19,101 bases of DNA from Rhodospirillaceae bacterium. Lineage in GTDB: Bacteria > Pseudomonadota > Alphaproteobacteria > SP197. The stretch covers positions 1 through 19,101 of the forward strand of contig JABIUG010000357.1 of NCBI GenBank assembly GCA_018700655.1, read 5' to 3'. The notes below the pieces were generated by a model, which saw nothing but the letters and a program-made list of their open reading frames with translations, did not search any database and was not told the origin of the DNA. A program made the translations under genes and the position numbers. This document shows positions 1-7,072 of the stretch, piece after piece; position 1 is the first letter of the stretch; every line of letters starts with the position of its first letter.

Positions 1-115
1 CACAGTGGGGATTTGCCGCCCGATACCCTGATCGGGCTCTGCGCGGAGCGCGGGCCCGACACGATTGCCAGTGTGTTGGCGATCCTGAAGGCCGGCGCGG
101 GCTGGGTGCCGCTGG
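1..115 (+). pseudogene. NRPS adenylation domain, 5' fragment before frameshift (runs off left edge)
   Basis: The first frame is open from the left edge and encodes a typical adenylation-domain N-terminal stretch ending in the A2 core motif (LKAGAGWVPL). It has no start codon of its own that makes sense, so the gene begins outside the window. After the second copy of a 10-bp repeat the frame turns to nonsense (GAAGSALSRG), while the expected continuation (PLDPHYPVDR) appears in the next frame. This piece and the long frame that follows are therefore two halves of one gene. The protein family is clear; whether the break is real or a sequence error cannot be told from one sequence. Confidence 0.8.
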
Positions 116-120
116 GTGCC
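101..120 (+). repeat. Perfect 10-bp tandem duplication causing a frameshift in the NRPS gene
   Basis: The unit GCTGGGTGCC occurs twice in a row and is followed by a partial third copy (GCTGG). Deleting one copy restores the reading AGAGWVPLDPHYP, an ordinary A2 motif region. Ten bases is not a multiple of three, so the extra copy shifts the frame by +1. The pattern fits replication slippage or an assembly or sequencing artefact. Confidence 0.9.
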
Positions 121-3025
121 GCTGGATCCGCATTATCCCGTGGATCGCCTGGTCTACATGCTGGAGGATTCCGCCGCGCCGATCGTGCTGGCCCAGGAGC
201 GCCACCTTGCGGTGCATGGTTTTCTGGAGGGCGGCGAGCACCGTGTGATCACGACCGAACGGCAGGACGATTCCGGGCTGGATGACAGGCGGCCTGAAAA
301 CATCAATCGATCCGATGACCTTGCCTTCACGGTCTACACCTCCGGCTCGACCGGCCGGCCCAAGGGTGTCGAATGCAGCCATGCCTGCATGCTGAGCCGC
401 TTCCGGTGGATGTGGGACGACTTTCCCTTCACCGATGACGATGTCTGTTGTGCCAAGACGTCCCTCAACTTTGTCGATTCGATCTGGGAAATGCTGGGCG
501 GCCTGTTGCAGGGCGTGGCCACGGTGGTGGCCAACGACACGACGGCCAGAGACCCCGGAGCCTTGCTTCGCCTGGTCGGCGATCACGGTGTGACGCGTTT
601 GATTGTCGTGCCTGCACTGGCCACGGCCCTGATTGAGGAGGCGACACGCCTTGGCTCCGGCCTCGAAAGCCTGCGGTTCCTGACCTTCAGCGGCGAGCCG
701 CTTTCGAGCGATCTCGCCCGTCAGGCACGCGCTCTGAATGACGGCATGACTGTGCTCAATCTCTACGGAGCTTCCGAAACGGCCGCCGATGCGACGTTCT
801 GCCGTGTGAGAGATCGCGACCTTGAAGGCACCAAGGTCCCGATTGGTGGGCCGATTGGCGCCATGCGCCTTCATGTCCTGAATGACGCCATGGAGCCTGT
901 GGCGCAGGGGGCTGAGGGTGAGCTTTTCGTTTCCGGTCCTGGTCTGGCGCGGGGTTACCGAAACCTTCCCGAAATGACGGCCGAGAAGTTCCTGGAGAAT
1001 CCGTTCGTCGATCCCGAGGCGAAAGAAGACAGCGAACACCAGCGTCTGTTCCGCACCGGCGACATGGTGCGCCAACGCGATGACGGGGGGCTGGATTACG
1101 TCGGACGCAAGGATTTCCAGATCAAGATCCGTGGCATGCGCATTGAACCCGGTGAGATTGAAACCGTGCTGCGGGAGCATCCTGATGTTCGCAACTGCGC
1201 CGTGGCTGCCGCCGAGACCGGTGTGGGCAAACAGCTGGCCGCGTTTTACGTGCCGGGTGGAGATGTGAGCACACACGAATTGCGCGCTTTCGTGGCCGCC
1301 CGGGTGGCTGATTACATGGTGCCGTCTCTTTTTATCGCGCACGACGCGTTGCCACTGCTGCCCAACGGCAAGCTGGACCGCCGGTCCCTGAAGGTGCCCG
1401 ACGATTTTCGCGCCGATACCGAATACGTCGCACCGGCCACGCAGACCGAAGAAACACTGGTGGTGATCTGGCAGGACGTGCTGGGCCTCGACCGGATCGG
1501 AACGGCGGATGATTTCTTCGAGATCGGCGGGGATTCGATCCAGGCTTTCCGGGTTGCAGCGCAGGCCAAGGAGGCGGGCCTGGAACTGGCACCCCAGGAC
1601 CTGGAAGATGCTTCGACCGTGGCAGCGCTGGCCATGCGCGCGCAGGAACCTTCCCGTATCGAGGTTGAGGAGCGGGAAAGCGGCGCAATGCCGCTGAGCC
1701 CGATGCAGCGTTACTACTTCACCTGGGCCAAACCCAATCCGCACAAGTTCAATGTCGTTTTCATGGCGCGGCTGGGTGAGGCGATGGACGTGCCCAGGCT
1801 GAAGACTGTCCTGCGCCATCTGGTGGATCACCATGGCGCCTTGCGCCTGCGTTTCGGGCAGGACGGGGACGGCGCCTGGCAACAACGGTTTGTCGAGGAC
1901 GAAGGCGTTTACGCCATTCCCGTCCACGAGATTTCCATGCCCCAGGGCGAGGCACAGGCACAGCTCGACTTCATCAAGTCCGGGATCGAGCGGCTGCACG
2001 ATACGCTCGATATCGAAACCGGCCCGGTCATGGCTGTTGGCCTCTTTCGTGGCCAGGCATCCGATGACGATCATTTCTTTCTGGTCATGCACGAACTGGT
2101 GACTGATGCCATGTCCCTGCAGGTCGTTCTGGAAGACCTGCGTCGTGGCTACGAGCAGCTTGGCAGGGGCGAAGCGATTGCGCTGCCTGCGCGCACGACC
2201 ACCTACCGCCAGTGGGTCGACAAGGTGATCGACTACGCCCGTACCGGAGCGGCACAGGATCAATGGGACACCTGGCTGGAAGCAGGGCGTGATGTCTCGG
2301 GGTTTCCCGAGGATGATCCGCGCGGTGGAGCCCTGCAAAGCGACATCGTGCCCCATGGATTTGATGTGCTGGATGCCGAAACGGTGAGGCGCGCGCGCGA
2401 ACGGCTGCAGGGCGGGTTTCAGAACCGCCTGCTCGACAGCATCTTTACCGCGCTGCTGCTGACCGCGCGGGATCTGAGCGGCCAGAGAAACCTGATTTTT
2501 CACAAGGTTGCGCACGGTCGCGAAACAGCAATCCGCGATGCCGATGTTTCGCGCACGGTGGGCTGGTTCATCACCCACACCCCGGTCACATTCCGGCTGC
2601 CCGACGGCGAACCAGTCGAGGGTGGCGCACTTGCTTTGGCCCTCGAAACGGTCGGCAGCCAACTCCGCGCCTTTCCCGACAACGGGTTGGGACACAGTGC
2701 GCTGCGCTATTATGCGGACGATCCCGACGTGACCGAACTGGCGCAGTACGACGAGGTCAAGACGCTGTTCCAGTACATCGGCGATGTCTGGGAACACAAT
2801 TACGACGGTGTGCTGTTTCAGGTACCCGATGCCTCGCTGACCGATGTCCCCGACACCGTGGCAGCCGAAAACCTGGCCGACTATCACCTCCACATCTATG
2901 CCTACCTGATGGATGACGCGTTCAGGATGAAGTTCTTTTATACGCAGCCCAACTATCGGGCCGAGACGATCAGCCGCATGGGCGATCTGTTCTGCGGTCA
3001 CATGCAGCGGCTGATGGCGCTGTGA
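116..3025 (+). CDS. Non-ribosomal peptide synthetase module, A-PCP-E (3' part of a frameshifted gene)
   Basis: This 969-residue frame is the C-terminal part of a peptide synthetase. Residue numbers start at the GTG at 116, which is not the real start. The adenylation domain (about 1-425) shows A3 YTSGSTGRPKG (74-84), A5 LYGASE (216-221), A7 RTGD (313-316), A8 IRGMRIEPGEIE (338-349) and A10 PNGKLDR (416-422). A carrier domain follows, with the phosphopantetheine serine in GGDSIQ (Ser474). The last part (about 525-969) is an epimerization-type domain: LSPMQRYYF, VAHGRE (798-802 region), VGWF (815-818), GLGHSALRYY and TLFQYIGD match the E-domain signatures in order. Its HHxxxDG motif is HELVTDA (659-665). 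There is no thioesterase. The pocket residues V120, D121, W124, S192, L215, A224, D225 and K419 resemble a beta-alanine code as I recall it. A transferase gene follows after 7 bp. The family call is firm; substrate and activity are inference. Confidence 0.88.
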   Translation: MPLDPHYPVDRLVYMLEDSAAPIVLAQERHLAVHGFLEGGEHRVITTERQDDSGLDDRRPENINRSDDLAFTVYTSGSTGRPKGVECSHACMLSRFRWMWDDFPFTDDDVCCAKTSLNFVDSIWEMLGGLLQGVATVVANDTTARDPGALLRLVGDHGVTRLIVVPALATALIEEATRLGSGLESLRFLTFSGEPLSSDLARQARALNDGMTVLNLYGASETAADATFCRVRDRDLEGTKVPIGGPIGAMRLHVLNDAMEPVAQGAEGELFVSGPGLARGYRNLPEMTAEKFLENPFVDPEAKEDSEHQRLFRTGDMVRQRDDGGLDYVGRKDFQIKIRGMRIEPGEIETVLREHPDVRNCAVAAAETGVGKQLAAFYVPGGDVSTHELRAFVAARVADYMVPSLFIAHDALPLLPNGKLDRRSLKVPDDFRADTEYVAPATQTEETLVVIWQDVLGLDRIGTADDFFEIGGDSIQAFRVAAQAKEAGLELAPQDLEDASTVAALAMRAQEPSRIEVEERESGAMPLSPMQRYYFTWAKPNPHKFNVVFMARLGEAMDVPRLKTVLRHLVDHHGALRLRFGQDGDGAWQQRFVEDEGVYAIPVHEISMPQGEAQAQLDFIKSGIERLHDTLDIETGPVMAVGLFRGQASDDDHFFLVMHELVTDAMSLQVVLEDLRRGYEQLGRGEAIALPARTTTYRQWVDKVIDYARTGAAQDQWDTWLEAGRDVSGFPEDDPRGGALQSDIVPHGFDVLDAETVRRARERLQGGFQNRLLDSIFTALLLTARDLSGQRNLIFHKVAHGRETAIRDADVSRTVGWFITHTPVTFRLPDGEPVEGGALALALETVGSQLRAFPDNGLGHSALRYYADDPDVTELAQYDEVKTLFQYIGDVWEHNYDGVLFQVPDASLTDVPDTVAAENLADYHLHIYAYLMDDAFRMKFFYTQPNYRAETISRMGDLFCGHMQRLMAL

Positions 3026-3032
3026 TCGCACG

Positions 3033-3686
3033 ATGACGGTCGACCGCGATATACTGCCCGGCGTCGATGTTCACACGGTCGACCTCTCCGTGGAGACGGT
3101 TGACTGGGCGAATTTGACCGAAGCGGAGAAAGCGCGCCGCTTTCGTCTGAATCTCCATCGCCACCGGTTTCTGGCGGGCCGCTCGGCGTTGCGCTGGATC
3201 CTGGGTGAAGCCGTCGATTGAGCGCCTGGGGCCCTGGTGATCGACCGGGACAGGAACGGAAAACCCTGCCTTTCGGGATGCCATGAACGTGCCTTCAGTC
3301 TGAGTAACAGCGGTGACCTTGCCGTGGTTGCTGTGGCGCAGGACGGCGCAGCAGGGCTTTGCATTGGTATTGATGTGGAGCGCGATGAGATGCCCCGGGA
3401 AGCCGACGTGATGGTTGCGGGGTTTTTCTCTCGAGCCGAACGCATGGCCTGGGCCGCTCTGGACCCATCGGAGAGGCGTCAGGCGTTTGTTCGCCTGTGG
3501 ACGCGCAAGGAAGCCGTTGCCAAGAGCGCTGGCGGCATCAAGGCGCTGCCGTTTACCCAATTGACCGCCGACCCGGACGGTCAATACGCTATGGCGGAAC
3601 TGCCGGATCACAGGTCATGGAGGCTTGCATCATGGCGTCCGACAGCCGGCTATCTGGCCACGCTGGCGATCATGGAAAGCGGTTGA
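3033..3686 (+). pseudogene. Sfp-type 4'-phosphopantetheinyl transferase, interrupted by an in-frame TGA
   Basis: These enzymes move the phosphopantetheine arm of CoA onto the serine of carrier domains, here presumably the upstream NRPS carrier. The ATG at 3033 opens a frame with the N-terminal block RRFRLNLHRHRFLAGRSALR and stops at TGA 3219-3221. The same frame continues directly with APGALVIDRDRNGKPCL, FSLSNSGDLAVV, IGIDVE and LWTRKEAVAK. These are the GKP, SHSGD, GxDxE and WxxKEAxxK blocks of the family, in the right order. The lesion is therefore one nonsense codon, not a gap. The usual SHS triad is SNS, so a histidine that contacts CoA in Sfp is also missing. A distal piece could start at GTG 3237, but it would lack the N-terminal half. 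The gene ends 2 bp before the stop of the convergent TfoX-like gene. Homology is clear; function is doubtful. Confidence 0.85.
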
Positions 3687-3688
3687 AT

Positions 3689-4054
3689 TCAGCGTTTGCC
3701 GGCTTTTGTCCGCTTGGCTGCGGCAAACGCGCTTTCGGCCCAGGCGATCAGGTCATGGGGATCGGCCCAGATCTCGGGGAGGACGCACCAGAATCCAAGT
3801 TCGACGGGTTTGCCCATGCGTCTGTAAACGAAGCAATGTGAACCAGCGTCGCAATAGAGGCTGCGGTTGAGGTCATCGGCCTTGAGCCAGAGCTGGTCAT
3901 CCAGCGTCAGGCCCAGCATCAGGTCTTCGAGGAAAATGCCGTGGCCGCCGAACATGGCCTGCGCGCGCACCGGACCCAGCGGGGTCAACGCATCGACAAC
4001 CCGTCGGGCTAACGCTGCCCGTTCCCTATTTCTTGCGGAAGGTATCGAGGGCAA
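3689..4054 (-). CDS. TfoX N-terminal-domain family protein
   Basis: The 121-residue product matches single-domain TfoX-N proteins: a leading helix, then LGPVRAQAMFGGHGIFLEDLM, LWLKADD, YRRMGKPVELGFW and a final helix (LIAWAESAFAAAKR). In gammaproteobacteria full-length TfoX/Sxy helps activate competence genes. Short alphaproteobacterial versions have no established job that I know of, so no function is claimed. The start given is a TTG that overlaps the 3' end of sspB by 29 bp and has no good ribosome binding site. No ATG or GTG keeps the leading helix, so TTG or an unrecognised start is likely. The overlap suggests it is translated from the sspB transcript. The end lies 2 bp from the convergent transferase gene. 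Confidence 0.8.
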   Translation of the reverse strand: MPSIPSARNRERAALARRVVDALTPLGPVRAQAMFGGHGIFLEDLMLGLTLDDQLWLKADDLNRSLYCDAGSHCFVYRRMGKPVELGFWCVLPEIWADPHDLIAWAESAFAAAKRTKAGKR

Positions 4055-4508
4055 CGATGTTGTCTGAATCGGCGCTGGGCGGCTCCGCCTCGGGCGCAGG
4101 CGCGAGCGCTGTCGTTTCCTTCGCCTCTGGCACGTCGTCGTTGTCTTCCATGCCCGGCTGCGGGCGGAACTGCAGGCCGAACTTCACGCTGGGGTCGACG
4201 AACGAAGTGACCGCAGCATAAGGCACATAAAGAAGCTGGGGCATCTGGTTGAACGACAGACCGATCTGAAATCCCTTGTCGTCGACCACGAGGTCCCAGA
4301 ACTGGTGTTGCATCACGACCGTGATTTCCTCGGGATACTTGGCCCTCAGGTCGCCGCCGACCCCGGCCTTTGGGTGGTCGGTACGGAAGGTGATGTAGAA
4401 ATGGTGATCGCCGGGCAGACCTTGGTGTTCGACGAGACGCAAGGCGCTGACCATCACGCTGCGCAGGGCATCGTCGACCATAAAATCGTAATTCAGAAAA
4501 TCGGTCAT
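4026..4508 (-). CDS. sspB: ClpXP adaptor SspB, alphaproteobacterial type
   Basis: SspB binds the ssrA tag on proteins released from stalled ribosomes and brings them to ClpXP. The 160-residue product has the alpha-type N-terminus (MTDFLNYDFMVDDALR), the beta-rich tag-binding core (HHFYITFRTDHPKAGV, EITVVMQHQFWDL, FNQMPQLLYVPYAAVTSFVDPS), an acidic and proline-rich linker (about 118-148), and a short basic C-terminal tail (NIVALDTFRKK, 150-160). That tail is the expected ClpX-docking segment. I chose the ATG at 4508 because it gives the family N-terminus. A TTG 21 bp further upstream is open, but an AGGAG lies inside that extension. The gene sits just downstream of ssrA on the same strand and overlaps the next gene. 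Confidence 0.92.
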   Translation of the reverse strand: MTDFLNYDFMVDDALRSVMVSALRLVEHQGLPGDHHFYITFRTDHPKAGVGGDLRAKYPEEITVVMQHQFWDLVVDDKGFQIGLSFNQMPQLLYVPYAAVTSFVDPSVKFGLQFRPQPGMEDNDDVPEAKETTALAPAPEAEPPSADSDNIVALDTFRKK

Positions 4509-4539
4509 AAAGTGCCCGCGGCTCCTCAAGCCAGATTAA

Positions 4540-4795
4540 GTGGAGGGCTTCTGTTGCCCGGTGCCCTCCGAACCGCGCTTATTGCTTATGCAGCAACAGC
4601 GAACGCCTCGTTATCGTTGGCGTTTGTCATTGACCCGATAACGGCGGAATCATACCGAGCAAAAACCGAGCCTTTACCATGCGCGTCGAACCTGGTTCGC
4701 CCCCATAGATGGTGGAGGCGGCGGGTACTGCCCCCGCGTCCGCAACACTTATTTCGAACGGCGTTTATCGCCATAGTCCGGAAAACCGAACACAA
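4540..4795 (-). ncRNA. ssrA: tmRNA (two-piece, circularly permuted alphaproteobacterial form)
   Basis: tmRNA rescues stalled ribosomes by acting as an alanine tRNA and then as a short message. On the minus strand the acceptor piece comes first and ends at 4710 with CTCCACCA. Its T-arm is GCGGG-GGCAGTA-CCCGC and its 3' acceptor strand is CGCCTCC. Only 5 nt (TCTAT, 4705-4709) separate it from the coding piece, which starts at 4704 with GGGGGCG. The two strands form a 7-bp acceptor stem whose third pair is G-U, the alanyl-tRNA synthetase identity element. The sequence after it (GAACCAGGTTCGACG) matches the start of E. coli tmRNA. The tag frame is ANDNEAFAVAA then TAA (4586-4621). A final stem (GGAGGGC 4563-4569 with GCCCTCC 4542-4548) closes the coding piece. 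The outer 5' and 3' ends are estimates. Confidence 0.92.
4586..4621 (-). other. ssrA proteolysis tag reading frame (ANDNEAFAVAA, stop TAA)
   Basis: The eleven codons run from GCC to GCA and are followed by TAA. The AND-N start and AVAA end are the hallmark of alphaproteobacterial tags. With the alanine carried by tmRNA itself the appended peptide would be AANDNEAFAVAA. This is shorter than the Caulobacter tag as I remember it (AANDNFAEEFAVAA). The AAND end is the part SspB reads and the AVAA end the part ClpX reads. Confidence 0.88.
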
Positions 4796-4797
4796 AA

Positions 4798-4826
4798 CAT
4801 ATAGGGTATTTGCCCTGTAATGCCAA
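4798..4826 (-). promoter_or_regulatory. Putative sigma-70 promoter of ssrA
   Basis: On the minus strand TTGGCA (4821-4826) and TATATG (4798-4803) are separated by exactly 17 bp, about 90 bp upstream of the acceptor 3' end. The spacer contains a small inverted repeat (AGGG-CAAATA-CCCT). Transcription would begin near 4791-4793, which fits an acceptor piece of roughly 80 nt. The call rests on consensus match and position only. Confidence 0.55.
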
Positions 4827-4970
4827 CGTTGCTTGGGCTCCTGATCATAGCTGGCTACAGAGGATTCACAGGATTGGAGAACATCCTGATCTGTTGGTGT
4901 CGTGAAGCGATTCAATCAACCCGGGAATTGTTCTATGGTGCGATCCGACCCTGGGGAAAGCCGCACAAAT

Positions 4971-5894
4971 ATGCCGATCACAGAAGAACAAGCTGCGGAA
5001 ATCGCGGCGCAGCGCGAGAGCGAAAACACCACACGCCGGGCCGTCGCGCCCGCCCTTGAGGCCATGCTCTACGAGCCGATCGAGGTGCTTGATCACGGCT
5101 TTGTCCGGGTAATCGATTACATGGGCGATGACGCCGCAATCGTGCAATCGGCACGGGTTTCCTATGGCCGCGGCACCAAATCGGTGCAGAACGATGCCGG
5201 GCTGATCAATTATCTGATGCGCCATCGCCACACGACGCCGTTCGAGATGTGCGAGATCAAGTACCACGTGAAGCTGCCCGTTTTTGTCGCGCGCCAGTGG
5301 GTTCGTCACCGCACGGCCAACGTGAACGAGTATTCGGCGCGTTATTCCATCCTGGATCGGGAGTTCTACATTCCCGAGCCGGCCCAGCTTGCCGCCCAGT
5401 CGGTCAGCAACCGCCAGGGCAGGGGTGATGTTCTCGAAGGCGAGGAGGCGGCATGGGTGCTCGAGACACTCAAACGTGACGCCGATACCGCCTACAACCA
5501 CTACGAGACGATGCTGAACGAGGGCGAAGACGGCGATCCCGGTCGCGACGGTCTGGCGCGTGAACTCGCACGCATGAACCTGCCGCTCAACATCTACACC
5601 CAGTGGTACTGGAAGACGGATCTGCACAATCTCTTTCACTTCCTTTCGCTACGGGCCGACCCCCATGCGCAATACGAGATCAGGGTGTTCGCCGAGGCGA
5701 TGCTCGAGACGGTCAAGGCCTGGGTGCCGCTGGCCTATGACGCCTTTATCGACAACCGGGTCGGTGGCGCCGAATTGACGGCGGGTCAAATGGCGGTGGT
5801 GCGCCGTCTGCTTGCGGGCGAGACGGTGACGCAGGAAACGAGCGCCCTGAGCAAACGCATCTGGGATGAACTGCAGGCGGCACTGGCGGGATGA
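4971..5894 (+). CDS. thyX: FAD-dependent thymidylate synthase ThyX
   Basis: ThyX makes dTMP from dUMP with methylene-tetrahydrofolate as carbon donor and NADPH and FAD for reduction, replacing the unrelated ThyA. The 307-residue product carries the ThyX signature RHRTANVNEYS at 112-122, the variant of RHRxxSxNExS seen in alphaproteobacterial ThyX proteins. Before it are LMRHRHTTPFEMCEIK and FVARQW; later come LARMNLPLNIYTQWYWKTDLHNLFHFL and an ordered C-terminus. I chose the ATG at 4971 because the family N-terminus begins there and GGGGAAAG lies upstream. An upstream GTG at 4902 and an ATG at 4935 are open but add only unconserved sequence. The stop overlaps the next gene in ATGA. ssrA is divergent upstream. 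Confidence 0.95.
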   Translation: MPITEEQAAEIAAQRESENTTRRAVAPALEAMLYEPIEVLDHGFVRVIDYMGDDAAIVQSARVSYGRGTKSVQNDAGLINYLMRHRHTTPFEMCEIKYHVKLPVFVARQWVRHRTANVNEYSARYSILDREFYIPEPAQLAAQSVSNRQGRGDVLEGEEAAWVLETLKRDADTAYNHYETMLNEGEDGDPGRDGLARELARMNLPLNIYTQWYWKTDLHNLFHFLSLRADPHAQYEIRVFAEAMLETVKAWVPLAYDAFIDNRVGGAELTAGQMAVVRRLLAGETVTQETSALSKRIWDELQAALAG

Positions 5895-6979
5895 GCGATA
5901 CCCTGCTGTTCGGCCATGACGGCCTGGCGCGCGCGATCGCCGTGGCGTTTCGTGCGGCCGGCACACCCGATGATACCGCGCTGGCGATTGCCGACATGCT
6001 GGTCGATGCGAACCTTTCGGGCCATGACAGCCACGGCATCCAGATGGTGAAGTATTATCTCGATTGCCAGGCCCAGGGCGGCCTTGATGCCCATGCCACA
6101 CCCAGGGTGTTCGATGAGAGCGGAGCGGTGGTCCGGATCGATGGCGGCCGGGGATTCGGCGCCGTCACGGGCGCGTTCGCGATGCAGCACGGTATCGCCA
6201 ATGCACGCAAGAACGGGGTGGCACTGGTCGCGCTGGCCAACAGCCATCATCTCGGCCGCATTGGCCGCTGGGCCGAACTCTGCCTGGAAAGTGGCATGGT
6301 TTCGGTCCATTTCGTCAATGTCTGGGGTCACCGGCCGCTGGTCGCGCCCTGGGGCGGGCGCAAGATCAGACTGGGCACCAATCCGATCTGTGCGGGCATG
6401 CCGGCAACGGCAAACCATCCGGCCTTTGTTCTCGATTTCGCGACCAGCCGGGTTGCCTTTGGCAAGGTCGGCGTTGCCTTTGACAAGGGTGAAGTCTTGC
6501 CAGAGGGCGTGATGATGGACCGCGACGGCGCGATGACCCGTGATCCCGGCGCGATGGTCGACAACGAGGATGGCGGCGCGCTGATTGCCATGGGGGAACA
6601 CAAAGGGAGCGGTCTGGCCGTGTTGTGTGACCTGCTGGCGGGGGTGCTCACCGGAAACGGCGTCGGCACGCCCGAACGCCAGGACGGCGACACCACGATC
6701 AACGGCATGTTGTCGTTTGTCATCGATCCCGATGCTCTGGGTGGTTTCGCCGCCATGGAGAGTGAGATCGAGGCGCTCTACGACTGGGTCCGTTCCAGCC
6801 TGACCGCCGAAGGCCATGACGCGATCCTGCTTGCGGGTGACCCCGAACGGATCGCGCGTGAAGACCGCATGGCCCACGGAATTCCCCTGGCGGCAGCCGC
6901 CTGGGAAGGGTTTATCGAGGCTGCGATGCTCCAGGGCGTGACACGCGAGGCCCTCGAACAGGCTGTATCTTCGTCGTGA
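5891..6979 (+). CDS. Ldh2-family NAD(P)-dependent oxidoreductase (malate/L-lactate dehydrogenase superfamily)
   Basis: This family reduces 2-oxo acids or oxidises the matching 2-hydroxy acids. Members act on malate, sulfolactate, ureidoglycolate, diketogulonate or cyclic imino acids, so the substrate cannot be named here. The 362-residue product has the family blocks in order: SGHDSHGIQM (catalytic-type SHG, 47-49), ANSHHLGRIGRWAE (117-129), LGTNPICAGMP, DFATSRVAFGKV and GEHKGSGLAVLCDLLAGVLTG. Length is normal for the family (about 340-360). The ATG lies inside the thyX stop (ATGA), so translation of the two is probably coupled. The C-terminal quarter is less recognisable but the frame is intact. 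The neighbours give no pathway clue. Confidence 0.88.
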   Translation: MSDTLLFGHDGLARAIAVAFRAAGTPDDTALAIADMLVDANLSGHDSHGIQMVKYYLDCQAQGGLDAHATPRVFDESGAVVRIDGGRGFGAVTGAFAMQHGIANARKNGVALVALANSHHLGRIGRWAELCLESGMVSVHFVNVWGHRPLVAPWGGRKIRLGTNPICAGMPATANHPAFVLDFATSRVAFGKVGVAFDKGEVLPEGVMMDRDGAMTRDPGAMVDNEDGGALIAMGEHKGSGLAVLCDLLAGVLTGNGVGTPERQDGDTTINGMLSFVIDPDALGGFAAMESEIEALYDWVRSSLTAEGHDAILLAGDPERIAREDRMAHGIPLAAAAWEGFIEAAMLQGVTREALEQAVSSS

Positions 6980-7072
6980 CGGTGGGGTGAGATGACTATG
7001 CGCGTTGCCCGAACCGTAGGCTTGGGGCCACTATGGCCGTGTAGTGGGGGAAGCTTTCAGAGAGGAGGCGGC

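Noticed and set aside
3219..3221. TGA as a recoded selenocysteine or tryptophan codon
   Set aside because: No family member is expected to have selenocysteine here, no obvious SECIS-like hairpin was seen, and TGA is used as a normal stop in neighbouring genes.
2970..3611. Open frame of 213 codons on the minus strand
   Set aside because: It is antisense to the transferase remnant, whose family motifs are clear on the plus strand.
4305..4820. Open frame of 171 codons on the plus strand
   Set aside because: It lies opposite sspB and ssrA, has no family resemblance and no ribosome binding site.
4586..4915. Open frame of 109 codons on the minus strand ending in ANDNEAFAVAA
   Set aside because: It covers the tmRNA gene; only its last codons are translated, as the tmRNA tag. 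The rest overlaps structured RNA and the promoter.
5786..6877. Open frame of 363 codons on the minus strand
   Set aside because: Shadow of the Ldh2 gene; the plus strand carries all conserved motifs and a start coupled to thyX.
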